Part shown: positions 41,855 through 50,030 of the stretch, one piece after another
Position numbering within the stretch: position 1 is the first letter of the stretch
Layout of the letters: each line of letters opens with the position of its first letter
Source: CALEMW01 sp964343835
Lineage (GTDB): Bacteria > Krumholzibacteriota > Krumholzibacteriia > LZORAL124-64-63
NCBI GenBank assembly: GCA_964343835.1
Contig: CAYFKR010000004.1
Coordinates: forward strand, 124,001-188,000
DNA length: 64,000 nucleotides
Direction of reading: 5' to 3'
Translations under genes and position numbers: made by a program
The notes under the pieces: model-generated
What the model was told of the DNA's origin: nothing
Database searches by the model: none
What the model saw: the letters and a program-made list of their open reading frames with translations, nothing else

Positions 41855-44511
41855 GGTGCGTTCTCCCGTTCCGACCCCGCCGAGGGGGTCTGGAATTCGT
41901 ACGTGGATCGGGTGTCCTTGTTGCCCAGGTGGGCGGCTTCGGAGCGGCCGGCCTCGTCGGCCTGGAGGATCTTCAGGGCTACCAGGGTGACGTCGTCGTC
42001 GGCCTGGTCGCTGCCGCAGAAGGTGCGCAGCTCGGAGTGCATGGTCGTGAGCAGGTCGGGAGCGGCGAGCTGCCAGCGGTCGCCCAGCAGCTGTTCGACG
42101 CGGTCGGTGCCGAACTCCTCGCCGTCGGGGCTGAGGGATTCGGTCAGGCCGTCGGTGTACATGAACAGCACGTCGCCGTCCTCGCAGAGGATCTCTTCCT
42201 CCTCGTACGTCCCGAAGTCGAAGGCGCCGATGGGCAGGCCGCCGACCTCCAGCAGGCGCAGCGATCCGTCGCCGCGACGGAGGATCGGGGCGTTGTGGCC
42301 GCCGGAGCTGTAGCGCAGCGAGCGCGAGGCCGGGTCGTAGATGGCCAGGAAGAGGGTCGCAAAGTGCGACGGGTCGGTGCTCTCGTGGAGGTAGGCGTTG
42401 ACCCGGCCCAGGATCTGGGCGGGGGAGTCGGATCCGACGCAGTGGGCGCGCAGCGACGCCTGGAGGCTCGAGGCCAGCAGGCTGGCGGGCACGCCCTTGC
42501 CGCTCACGTCGCTGATGATCACGGCCAGGCGGCCGTCGTCCAGCAGGATGGTGTCGTAGTAGTCGCCGCTGACCTCGGCGCTGGTGATGTTGGTGGCGGC
42601 CAGGTCCACGCCCGGTACGTCGGGCAGCTGCCCGGGGAGCAGGCGGCTCTGGATGGAGCGGGCCAGGGTCAGCTGCTCCTCCAGCTTCTGCTTCTTGAGC
42701 TCCTCCTCGTACAGGCGGCTGTTCTCCATCTGCAGGGCCATCTGGCCCGCGACCATGGTGAGCAGCTCCAGGTCCTGGATCTGGTAGCCGTCGCCGCCGC
42801 GCTTGGCCGGCAGGGCGAACACCCCCACCAGGTGGTCCTGGGCCAGCATGGGCACCAGCAGGGCCATGCCGTGGTCGGCCAGCCGGTCGCGCTCGTCCAG
42901 GCGCTGCAGGAGCTCGGCCTGCTCGCGGGTGGCGGCGGACTTCATGCTCAGGCGGCTGCCGGAGTGCTCCACCCAGTACGGCTCGTTGAACTGGGCCAGC
43001 CTGCGGGCGGTGGCCTCCAGATCGAGGGTCTCGGGGCAGAGGTCGCCGGCGTCCACGTCGCCGCCGGAGCGGGCGGCGCCGGCCAGGGACCAGCGCGTGG
43101 AGCCTTCGGACTCCAGGGGTCGGTACACGGCGATCTTGGGCACGTCCAGCAGTTCGCAGAGGCGCGTGCCGATGCGGCCCACCAGGGTCTCGAACTGGAT
43201 GAGGCGGGGGATCTCCTGGCCGAATTCCTGGAGGGCGGCCGCCAGGTTGCCCCGGGTCCGGAAGAAGCGCCGGTCCAGCTGGCCCTGGAACGATCCGCGC
43301 AGGGGCCACAGCACCGCCGCGGCCAGCAGGGTGGCGATGATGGTGGCCACCTGGCTCGTCTGACCGGTGAGGCGCAGCAGCACGGCCCCCAGGGCCAGCA
43401 CCGCGGCCAGGTAGAGCACCAGCAGGCCCACCGTCAGCGACGAGTACATCAGGCTGCGCCGCAGCAGCACCTCGATCTGCATCACCCGGTAGCGGGCGAT
43501 GCCGTAGGCGAAGGCGCCGGGCACCAGGATCATGGGCGCGATGCCCAGGAAGGCCACGTCGGACCCGGCCCGCTCCCCGAGCAGCACCGTGAACACCAGG
43601 AAGGGGAGGATGCCGGCCAGGGTCCCCAGGGTCAGGATCCTCAGGCGCTGCTTCTGGATGGGGTCGCGCAGCCGGACGTACGTGTGCACCAGGGCCAGCA
43701 CGCCGGCGGAGAAGTACGAGCCCAGGATCAGCCAGCGCATGCCGTAGATGCGCGGGGCGTGGGCGCCGAAGAACTGGTCCATGGTGAACTGCACGTAGAA
43801 CACGGCGGGCAGCACGTACAGCAGGGGCTCGATCACCGGGAAGCGCGTGACCGTCAGCTTCTTCTCCGGGAAGACCAGGAAGAAGTGCAAGAAGATGGCC
43901 GGTACCAGGAAACGGGCCAGGGCGCCGGCGTTCTGGGTGATGATGTCTCCCCAGAAGTAGCTCGACCGACTCAGGTTGGTCACGAAGAACACCGCGAAGA
44001 CCATGCAGAGCCGGAAGAACAGCCGGGCCGCCAGGTGCTCGCTGCCCCGCAGGTAGATCATCAGGCCGACGATCCAGTAGATGGCCGACAGCGCGGCGTA
44101 GTAGAGGAAGAAGCGGTCGGCGGTGCGGAACGACGTCAGGTCCACCGGCACGCGCAGCAGCCGGCCGTCACGCTCGATGAGGTAGGGGACGCGGTCGCCG
44201 ATCTCCTGTTCGCCCAGGGCCTTCGCCGCGGCCTGGGGCGAGTTGACGAGGGTCTGGCCGATACCGCGGATGACATCGCCCGGCTCCAGGTACGAGTCGG
44301 CGCCGGTGCGGGGTGTGACCTCCACCACCGTCACGTCCTGGCGGCCGAGCAGCCACACGGTGCCGTCGTTGGGCCGCACCTTCCCGGCGTCCACCCCCGC
44401 GAAGATGCACAGGGCCAGGGTGCCGAGCGCAACGACGACGTGGAACCAGTACGCACGGGTTCCACGGGGCGTCGTCATGGTCGGTGCCGTGCGCGGGGCG
44501 TCGGCGGCCAT
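41851..44511 (-). CDS. Membrane PDZ-GAF-SpoIIE (RsbU-type) serine phosphatase
   Basis: 886 aa. After one N-terminal helix, residues 58-125 form a PDZ-like domain (VVEVTPRTGADSYLEPGDVI, then LINERDG-like IERDGRLLRVP), followed by roughly eight membrane helices (130-390), a GAF-like domain (430-610; LLVPMLAQDHLVGVFALPAK), a linker coiled coil (RLYEEELKKQKLEEQLTLAR) and a C-terminal PP2C/SpoIIE phosphatase (VSGDYYDTILLDDGRLAVI, ISDVSGKGVPASLLASSL, YSSGGHNAPILRR, LFMYTDGLTES, DDVTLVALK) with the metal Asp residues. Such proteins usually dephosphorylate anti-anti-sigma factors. The start at 44511 has GGGAG upstream. No anti-sigma genes are adjacent. Confidence 0.88.
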   Translation of the reverse strand: MAADAPRTAPTMTTPRGTRAYWFHVVVALGTLALCIFAGVDAGKVRPNDGTVWLLGRQDVTVVEVTPRTGADSYLEPGDVIRGIGQTLVNSPQAAAKALGEQEIGDRVPYLIERDGRLLRVPVDLTSFRTADRFFLYYAALSAIYWIVGLMIYLRGSEHLAARLFFRLCMVFAVFFVTNLSRSSYFWGDIITQNAGALARFLVPAIFLHFFLVFPEKKLTVTRFPVIEPLLYVLPAVFYVQFTMDQFFGAHAPRIYGMRWLILGSYFSAGVLALVHTYVRLRDPIQKQRLRILTLGTLAGILPFLVFTVLLGERAGSDVAFLGIAPMILVPGAFAYGIARYRVMQIEVLLRRSLMYSSLTVGLLVLYLAAVLALGAVLLRLTGQTSQVATIIATLLAAAVLWPLRGSFQGQLDRRFFRTRGNLAAALQEFGQEIPRLIQFETLVGRIGTRLCELLDVPKIAVYRPLESEGSTRWSLAGAARSGGDVDAGDLCPETLDLEATARRLAQFNEPYWVEHSGSRLSMKSAATREQAELLQRLDERDRLADHGMALLVPMLAQDHLVGVFALPAKRGGDGYQIQDLELLTMVAGQMALQMENSRLYEEELKKQKLEEQLTLARSIQSRLLPGQLPDVPGVDLAATNITSAEVSGDYYDTILLDDGRLAVIISDVSGKGVPASLLASSLQASLRAHCVGSDSPAQILGRVNAYLHESTDPSHFATLFLAIYDPASRSLRYSSGGHNAPILRRGDGSLRLLEVGGLPIGAFDFGTYEEEEILCEDGDVLFMYTDGLTESLSPDGEEFGTDRVEQLLGDRWQLAAPDLLTTMHSELRTFCGSDQADDDVTLVALKILQADEAGRSEAAHLGNKDTRSTYEFQTPSAGSERENAP

Positions 44512-44568
44512 GATGCTCCCTGGCGTTGAAGTCCCGGAAAAGCGACGGCGGCGTGGCGGGGCCGCCAA

Positions 44569-44577
44569 TGCTAGACT
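44569..44577 (+). promoter_or_regulatory. Extended -10 upstream of LpdD-like gene
   Basis: TGC followed by TAGACT (44572-44577), 56 bases before the start codon at 44633, in the divergent gap with the RsbU-type gene. Confidence 0.45.
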
Positions 44578-44632
44578 GTGCCTCAAGGGACGGGTGAACT
44601 CAAGAGAAACGCAGGAAACCGCAGGAGGTTGC

Positions 44633-45010
44633 ATGGCGACGACGGAGGTGACGATCGGCACGGGACGCCTCGAGGTGACCCTCCGCGTGGAATCCCTCGG
44701 CCGGGACCTCCTGGCCGTCCTCGGCGGCGGCGACGTCCACGTGGGCGCCGTGGCCGTGGCGGGCCCCCGGGCGGGCACCGCCGGCGAGCACATCGAGGCC
44801 CTGGTCGTCTCGCCCGGGCACAAGGAGGGGCCGCTGGCGACCCGCGTGGCCCGCGACCTGGCCGAAGCCACCGGGCGCACCTGCACCGCCGTGGCCGGCA
44901 TCCACATCGACCACGCCACTCCCGACGAGATCGCCGCCCTGGTGGCCAACGCCCACGAGGCCCTCCGCCTCGCGGCGAAGGGCCTCGTCGATGCCGAATC
45001 CGATACCTAG
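44633..45010 (+). CDS. LpdD-like small domain protein
   Basis: 125 aa; AGGAGG lies upstream of the ATG. The sequence VESLGRDLLAVLGGGDVHVG, AVAVAGPRAG, LVVSPGHKEGPLATRVARDL and CTAVAGIHIDHATPDEI resembles the family named after gallate decarboxylase subunit D (LpdD), now viewed as a prenylated-flavin chaperone-like fold. Free-standing homologues occur in many bacteria without a UbiD neighbour, and none is seen here. Role unknown. Its last four bases overlap the 3' end of the convergent CHAT-like gene. Confidence 0.65.
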   Translation: MATTEVTIGTGRLEVTLRVESLGRDLLAVLGGGDVHVGAVAVAGPRAGTAGEHIEALVVSPGHKEGPLATRVARDLAEATGRTCTAVAGIHIDHATPDEIAALVANAHEALRLAAKGLVDAESDT

Positions 45011-46218
45011 AGGTACTGCAGGGCCAGAGAGCCCGATCCCGTCACACCGTAGCTGAGCCACAGCGGATGGTCGTCGCCCAGGCGGTCCCGGGCGGCGAGT
45101 GCCGCCTCGCGCACGGCGGCCGCGGTCTCGTGGCCGGCGGCCAGGGCGCGATAGACATCCGCGGCGAAGTCCCGGGCATCCTCGGATCCGACCAGGGCCT
45201 GGGTGCCGACGAAGGTGCTGACGCCGGCCTTGAGGAAGCGCGGTCCCAGCTCGGCCAGGCTCAGGTAGCTGTTGGAGAAGACCAGGGGCGGTGCCGCGTC
45301 GTGGGCCGCCAGGTCCTCGGGGCGCAAGGGGCCGTCCTCGGTGCGCCAGGCGGGAGCGGTGGCCACGGCCGAGGCCTGGGGGACCCAGGCTGGGGCCAGG
45401 TCGCGCTCGGCCCGGGCGCTCACCTCGTCCAGGATGCTCTCCACGGGATCCACGCCCACGATCTCCAGGTCGGCGCCGGGCTGGTCGCCGTCCCAGGCGC
45501 CCAGGTCCGACGGCGTGACCGTCCGGGTCTCGGGGCCGCGGTGGGTGACGTCGGCGTAGTGGAAGGCCTGGTAGCGGTCGCCCCGACGCACGATGGCCGC
45601 CGGCGACGGCGCCTCGGTCGGCACGTCGAGCCGGGCCAGGCGCGTGCCCTCGCAGGCCTGCTCCAGGGCCGACTCCACCCTCAGGCTCTCCTCGGCGGAG
45701 CGGGCCCGGCCGCTGCCGGACAGCCGACCGTCCACGAAGAGCACCTCGGGCTCGGCGCTGTGCTCGGGGCGGAACCGGCCGGCCACGTCGGCGGCGGTGG
45801 ACGACCCCAGCACCTCGTCCGTGAACAGGGTCTCGTGGCGTCGGCGCATCCACTGCCGGTCACGTTCTCCGGTGGCGTCGACGCCCCAGGGCGACGCCGT
45901 CAGGGGCGCCTGCTCCAGCAGGGGACGCAGGCCGTTGTGGAGGCAGCTCCAGGGCAGGTCCAGGTCGGCGGCGTCCACCACCAGATGGCGTCCCCATTCC
46001 ACGCCTCCCGCCTCTGCGGCGAAGGCGTCGGGCCGATGGGCCTGCACGGCCCGGAATAGCAGCTGGCCCTGCTCCTGCAGGAATCGGGCGACGGCCGGGC
46101 TGTCCAGGCCGACGTCCTGCTGGAGGCGGGGCAGCTCCCGCTGACGCTCCCGGACCATGTCCAGGAGTTCACGGCAGGCCGCCGAAGGGGAAGTGAGATC
46201 GATCTCGATCCAGCGCAT
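45007..46218 (-). CDS. CHAT-domain-like protein lacking the catalytic cysteine
   Basis: 403 aa. The C-terminal half follows the CHAT (caspase-HetF-associated with TPR) layout: FHYADVTHRGPETRTVTPSD supplies the candidate His strand, and SLAELGPRFLKAGVSTFVGT with DFAADVYRALAAGHETAAAV and HPLWLSYGVTGSG matches the conserved end of the fold. The catalytic Cys strand, normally NACES, reads VFSNSYLSLAEL, so Tyr318 replaces Cys. The N-terminal 200 residues are unlike TPR and unrecognised. CGGAG precedes the start at 46218. Probably an inactive or regulatory CHAT relative; the family call is moderate. Confidence 0.6.
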   Translation of the reverse strand: MRWIEIDLTSPSAACRELLDMVRERQRELPRLQQDVGLDSPAVARFLQEQGQLLFRAVQAHRPDAFAAEAGGVEWGRHLVVDAADLDLPWSCLHNGLRPLLEQAPLTASPWGVDATGERDRQWMRRRHETLFTDEVLGSSTAADVAGRFRPEHSAEPEVLFVDGRLSGSGRARSAEESLRVESALEQACEGTRLARLDVPTEAPSPAAIVRRGDRYQAFHYADVTHRGPETRTVTPSDLGAWDGDQPGADLEIVGVDPVESILDEVSARAERDLAPAWVPQASAVATAPAWRTEDGPLRPEDLAAHDAAPPLVFSNSYLSLAELGPRFLKAGVSTFVGTQALVGSEDARDFAADVYRALAAGHETAAAVREAALAARDRLGDDHPLWLSYGVTGSGSLALQYL

Positions 46219-46344
46219 GGGGGCTCCGTCCGATGCCGGGGTCCGATGCGGCGCGTGCCGCGTGACCGGATCCGTATCGGCCGGAATCGCCGGAACTGTA
46301 GGAATTCGAGGGGGTATGGGGGGCGGGCCAGGATTCGACACCCA

Positions 46345-46370
46345 AAGAAAAAAGGCACCTGACGGTGCCT
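46345..46370 (-). terminator. Intrinsic terminator of tRNA-Leu
   Basis: On the minus strand AGGCACC (46364-46370) pairs with GGTGCCT (46353-46359) around a 4-base loop, followed by TTTTTCTTT. It ends the tRNA-Leu transcript and lies upstream of the CHAT-like gene. Confidence 0.8.
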
Positions 46371-46380
46371 CGTTCCTCGA

Positions 46381-46468
46381 TGGTGCCCGGGGGGAGACTC
46401 GAACTCCCACGAGGATAAACCTCACTACGACCTGAACGTAGCGCGTCTACCAATTCCGCCACCCGGGC
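46381..46468 (-). tRNA. tRNA-Leu (CAG)
   Basis: 88-nt class II tRNA including the encoded CCA (46381-46383). Acceptor GCCCGGG pairs with CCCGGGC; the anticodon loop TTCAGGT gives CAG; a long variable arm (TGAGGTTTATCCTCG) and GAGTTCGAGTCTC T-arm are present, as required for tRNA-Leu. Confidence 0.96.
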
Positions 46469-46520
46469 TCCACGATGTCCGCAGAGCGTTGGACCATGGC
46501 CCGGTGCTCCGCGGCGACCA

Positions 46521-46549
46521 AAACTATTCGCTCGCGGGCGGGCTGTCAA
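46521..46549 (-). promoter_or_regulatory. tRNA-Leu promoter
   Basis: Minus strand TTGACA (46544-46549), 17 bases, TAGTTT (46521-46526). Both hexamers and spacing are identical to those before tRNA-Lys at 56389. Confidence 0.8.
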
Positions 46550-46590
46550 CCGCCGCGACGGCTTTTTTTCTTCGCCTCGTGGGGGTCGGA

Positions 46591-46599
46591 TGCTAGTTT
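46591..46599 (+). promoter_or_regulatory. Extended -10 of smpB
   Basis: TGC then TAGTTT (46594-46599), 33 bases before the smpB start. A 4-bp hairpin with seven T (46552-46569) lies just upstream and may be unrelated. Confidence 0.5.
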
Positions 46600-46631
46600 C
46601 GCATCTCCTGCGACCGGCAGGGAGGAGCGTG

Positions 46632-47111
46632 ATGGCGGCCAAGAAGAAGAAGGACCCGGAAAGCGGTCTGAAGATCATCGCGAAGAACAAGAAGGCCTTC
46701 CACGAGTTCGAGATCCTCGACCGTTGGGAGGCCGGTTTGGTCCTGCAGGGCACCGAGGTCAAAGCCCTGCGCGAGGGCCGTTGCAACCTGGGCGACTCCT
46801 ACGGCGAGATCCGGTCCGGGGAAGCCTGGCTGGTGAAGGCCCACATCGGTCCCTACGAGATGGGCAACCGCGAGAACCACGAGCCCTTCCGCCGTCGCAA
46901 GCTGCTGCTCAACCGCCGCGAGATCCGCAAGATCCGCCCTCGTCTCGATGAGAAGGGGCTCACGCTGGTCCCCCTGAAGCTGTATTTCAAGAAGGGGCTG
47001 GTGAAGGTGGAGATGGGGCTCGGCAAGGGCAAGAAAGTCCACGACAAGCGTCAGGCCAAGGCCAAGAAAGACGTCGAGATGCGGATCCGGCGCGAGATGG
47101 GACGTCACTGA
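46632..47111 (+). CDS. smpB: SsrA-binding protein
   Basis: 159-aa tmRNA partner for ribosome rescue. NKKAFHEFEILDRWEAGLVL, GTEVKALREGRCNLGDSY, LVKAHIGPYEMGNRENHEP, RRKLLLNRREI and LVPLKLYFKKGLVKVEMGLG cover the SmpB beta barrel in order, and the basic tail KKVHDKRQAKAKKDVEMR is the helix that enters the mRNA channel. ATG at 46632 with GGAGGAG; an earlier ATG at 46590 lies within the promoter and is rejected. It starts a run of genes through rdgB with short gaps or overlaps. Confidence 0.96.
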   Translation: MAAKKKKDPESGLKIIAKNKKAFHEFEILDRWEAGLVLQGTEVKALREGRCNLGDSYGEIRSGEAWLVKAHIGPYEMGNRENHEPFRRRKLLLNRREIRKIRPRLDEKGLTLVPLKLYFKKGLVKVEMGLGKGKKVHDKRQAKAKKDVEMRIRREMGRH

Positions 47112-47113
47112 TC

Positions 47114-48595
47114 ATGCGTACCGCCGTCGTCATCGCCGTGTTGCTGGGAGCGGTCGCCGCCGTCGCCCAGATGCCGCCGGAACCCGTGCTCGTATCCGAC
47201 GCCCCTGACCTCTCGGTGCGCGTGGAGTTCCCCGGCCAGGACCGCGAATCCCTGGCGGTGTCGGGCCGCAGTCTGGCCGCCGGCACGCGCCTGGTGCACC
47301 TTCCCGCCGCCGCCCTGGAGCGCGTGTTCCGCGCCGGTCGCCTGTGGGATGCCGGGGAGCGTCGGCTGCGGCTGCGCATCGGCGGCCATCGGTGCACCCT
47401 GACCGCCGACAGTCGCCTGGCCCTGGTGGACGGCCGCGAGGTGCTGCTGCCGGTGGCGCCCCGGGCCCTGGACGGCGACCTGTGGATCCCCGTCACCTTC
47501 GTGACCGACGAGCTGGCGGCCCTGACCACCGAACGGATCTCCTGGCACGCCGACGACCTGCTGCTGACCGTGGGCGGAGTGCGGCCCAACGTGGAATCGG
47601 TGACCGTGCGTACCTCCGCCCGGGCCACCCGGGTGCTGCTGCGCTGTTCCGAACCCCTGGGCTGGCGCCTGGAGCACGGACCCGGCGACCGGATCCGGCT
47701 GAAGATCTACGACGGTGTGCTGGATCCCGCCGCCGTGCGCTTCGACGGCACCCGCGGCCTGGTCCGCGGCGTCTCGTCCCGGCCCGACGGCGACGACGCG
47801 GTGGTGGAGATCGCGCTGCGCCCCCTGGTGTCGCGCACCCGCTCCCACGCCGAGGACGACGGCCGGACCATCGTGGTGGTGCTGGAGGAGGAGGCGACCC
47901 TGCTGCCGGACCTCCAGGCCCGCGGCGAGGCGTCCATGGGCGACCCCGACCAGCTGGGCCCCTCCGCGGCGGTGGATGAGGTGGTGATCGACCCCGGCCA
48001 CGGCGGCGAGGACCGCGGCGTGACCGGCATCGACGGCCTCCGCGAATCCGAGACCGTCCTGGCCCTCGCCAGGGACCTGCGTGACGCCCTGTCCGATGCC
48101 GGTTTCACGGTGCTTCTGACCCGCGACGACGACCGCTTCCTCGAGCCCGCCGAACGGGCCGAACGGGCCAACCTCGCCGGCGGCGACGTCTTCATCTCCC
48201 TCCACGCCGACGGCTGGTTCGACGACGGGGCCCGCGGCGCCGCCGCCTGGTTCCTGGCCGCCGCCGCCGCCGACGTGGACGACGACCCCCTGGCCTTCGT
48301 GCCCTGGGACCGCGTCCAGCGCCGCCATCTGGCCCGCAGCGCCGACCTGGCCGAGCGTCTGGCGGCCCGTCTCGCCTCCGACGCCGACCTGCCGGTGCGC
48401 GGCGTGGGCCAGGCCGACCTGGCGTGGCTCGAGGGCGTGGACATGCCCGCCGCCGTGGTGGAAGTCGGCCTGCTGACCAGCCCGGAAGACGCCGCCCTGC
48501 TGGACGGCCGGGACGGTCGCCGCCGCCTGGCCGCCGCCCTGACCGCCGCCGTCATCGATTTCGCCGCGACCGCTTCCATGGAGGTGGCGCCATGA
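47114..48595 (+). CDS. N-acetylmuramoyl-L-alanine amidase (AMIN and Amidase_3)
   Basis: 493-aa secreted peptidoglycan hydrolase. A signal peptide (VVIAVLLGAVAAVAQ) leads to a copper-amine-oxidase-N-like domain (DSRLALVDGREVLLPVAPRA), an AMIN-like beta domain (RATRVLLRCSEPLGWRLEHG) and from about residue 288 the zinc amidase: VVIDPGHGGEDRGVTG, GLRESETVLALARDL, VLLTRDDDRFLEPAERAERA, VFISLHADGW and VVEVGLLTSPEDA with the catalytic Glu. Cleaves the bond between MurNAc and L-Ala during cell separation. Begins 2 bases after smpB and overlaps the GerMN gene by four bases. Confidence 0.92.
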   Translation: MRTAVVIAVLLGAVAAVAQMPPEPVLVSDAPDLSVRVEFPGQDRESLAVSGRSLAAGTRLVHLPAAALERVFRAGRLWDAGERRLRLRIGGHRCTLTADSRLALVDGREVLLPVAPRALDGDLWIPVTFVTDELAALTTERISWHADDLLLTVGGVRPNVESVTVRTSARATRVLLRCSEPLGWRLEHGPGDRIRLKIYDGVLDPAAVRFDGTRGLVRGVSSRPDGDDAVVEIALRPLVSRTRSHAEDDGRTIVVVLEEEATLLPDLQARGEASMGDPDQLGPSAAVDEVVIDPGHGGEDRGVTGIDGLRESETVLALARDLRDALSDAGFTVLLTRDDDRFLEPAERAERANLAGGDVFISLHADGWFDDGARGAAAWFLAAAAADVDDDPLAFVPWDRVQRRHLARSADLAERLAARLASDADLPVRGVGQADLAWLEGVDMPAAVVEVGLLTSPEDAALLDGRDGRRRLAAALTAAVIDFAATASMEVAP

Positions 48596-49194
48596 GCGCC
48601 CGACAGACGGGACGGTCCCGCGCCGGCCGCGGCTTCTGGTGGACCCTGGCCGCCCTGGTGGCGGCTCTCGGCGCCGTCGCCGCCTTCATGGGCTGGTACC
48701 TGAGCCGCGGATCGGTGGAGAGCCTGCCCGCCCTGCCCGGCGGCGCCGCCGCCGATCCCGCCGAGTGGACCGGCAGCCGCGGCGTCGTGATCTACCATGC
48801 GGCGGCCGACGGGCGCGGCGTGGTGGCCGAGGAACTGGTGCTGCCCGTGCGCGACCGCGTGGAGCAGGAGGTGGCCGACGTGCTGACCGCCCTCTGCGCC
48901 GCCGTACCTCCCGAGGGAGCCGTGCAGGCGATCCCCGTCGGGGTCGAGGTGCGGTCGGTCTTCCTGGACCGCGATTCGGGCCATGCGGTGGTGGACGTGT
49001 CCGCCGCCCTGGTCACCGGCCACCCCGGCGGCGTGGCCGCCGAGCAGGCCACCCTGCGGTCGGTGCTGCGCACCCTCGCGGTGAACTTCCCCGAATTGCG
49101 CACCTGCTCCCTGCTGGTGGACGGCGCCCAGGTCGCGACCCTGGCGGGCCACGTGCGCGCCGACGATCCCTTCGTGCTCGGGAGGTGGCGCTGA
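48592..49194 (+). CDS. GerMN-domain membrane protein
   Basis: 200 aa with one N-terminal membrane helix (FWWTLAALVAALGAVAAFMG) and a GerMN domain: LVLPVRDRVEQEVADVLTAL, PVGVEVRSVFLDRDSGHAVV, DVSAALVTGHPGGVAAEQAT, TLAVNFPELRTCSLLVDGAQ. GerMN proteins are linked to spore germination in Bacillus but also occur in non-sporulating bacteria next to amidases, as here, suggesting a peptidoglycan-related role. Translationally coupled on both sides. Confidence 0.87.
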   Translation: MSARQTGRSRAGRGFWWTLAALVAALGAVAAFMGWYLSRGSVESLPALPGGAAADPAEWTGSRGVVIYHAAADGRGVVAEELVLPVRDRVEQEVADVLTALCAAVPPEGAVQAIPVGVEVRSVFLDRDSGHAVVDVSAALVTGHPGGVAAEQATLRSVLRTLAVNFPELRTCSLLVDGAQVATLAGHVRADDPFVLGRWR

Positions 49195-50030
49195 TGGGCC
49201 CCATCGGCGTCTTCGATTCGGGCATGGGCGGGCTGACGGTGCTCCGGGCGCTGCACGAGCGCCTGCCCGCCGAGGACCTGCTCTACTTCGGCGACACGGC
49301 CCGGGTGCCCTACGGCACCAAGGGCGAGCGCACCGTCCGCGCCTTCGCGGAGCAGGACGCCCTGTTCCTGGTGGAGCGCGGCGTGAAGATGGTGGTGGTG
49401 GCGTGCAACACGGCGTCGGCCTTCGCCATCGACCACCTACGCGAGGTGCTGCCTGTGCCCGTGCTGGGCGTGATCGAGCCCGGCGTGGAGACGGCCCTGG
49501 CCCGCACCCGCGGCGGCCGGGTGGGCGTGATTGCCACCCTGGGAACCGTCAACAGCAACCGCTACCAGGAACTGCTGACGGAAGGCGTGGGGGAGGCCCG
49601 CGTGGCGGCCCTGCCGTGTCCGCTCTTCGTGCCCCTGGTCGAGGAAGGCATGATCGACCATCCCATCACCCGCAGCGTGGTGGAGGAGTATCTCGCGCCG
49701 TTGCGGGGCGAGGTGGACACCCTGATCCTGGGCTGCACCCACTACCCCCTGCTCAAGGGAGTGGTGGGGGAGTTCATGGGGCCCGACGTGGCCCTGGTGG
49801 ATTCGGCGGAGGCCCTGGCGGATTCGGCCGCCGACCTGCTGCGCGAGGCCGGCCTGGCCCGTCCCGACGGTGCCGACGGCGGCGCCATGGAATTCTGGCT
49901 CAGCGACATCCCCTGGAAGTTCCGGGAGGTCGGGGAACGGTTCCTCGGCCGCCCCATCGACGAAGTGCATACGGTGAACATGAACGAGGCCCACTGGGAA
50001 GGCGGCCTCGCCCGAAAGGACGAATCGTGA
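49194..50030 (+). CDS. murI: Glutamate racemase
   Basis: Produces D-glutamate for peptidoglycan. 278 aa. GPIGVFDSGMGGLTVLRAL, YFGDTARVPYGTKGERTV, VVACNTASAFAID with the first catalytic Cys, GVIEPGVETA, VGVIATLGTVNSNRYQELL and LILGCTHYPLLKGVVGEFMG with the second catalytic Cys are all present. The start overlaps the GerMN stop by one base; its stop overlaps rph by four bases. The C-terminal 45 residues extend a little past the usual end. Confidence 0.95.
   Translation: MGPIGVFDSGMGGLTVLRALHERLPAEDLLYFGDTARVPYGTKGERTVRAFAEQDALFLVERGVKMVVVACNTASAFAIDHLREVLPVPVLGVIEPGVETALARTRGGRVGVIATLGTVNSNRYQELLTEGVGEARVAALPCPLFVPLVEEGMIDHPITRSVVEEYLAPLRGEVDTLILGCTHYPLLKGVVGEFMGPDVALVDSAEALADSAADLLREAGLARPDGADGGAMEFWLSDIPWKFREVGERFLGRPIDEVHTVNMNEAHWEGGLARKDES

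Noticed and set aside
46590..46631. Upstream ATG start for smpB
   Set aside because: It overlaps the extended -10 promoter, and the ribosome site matches the start at 46632.
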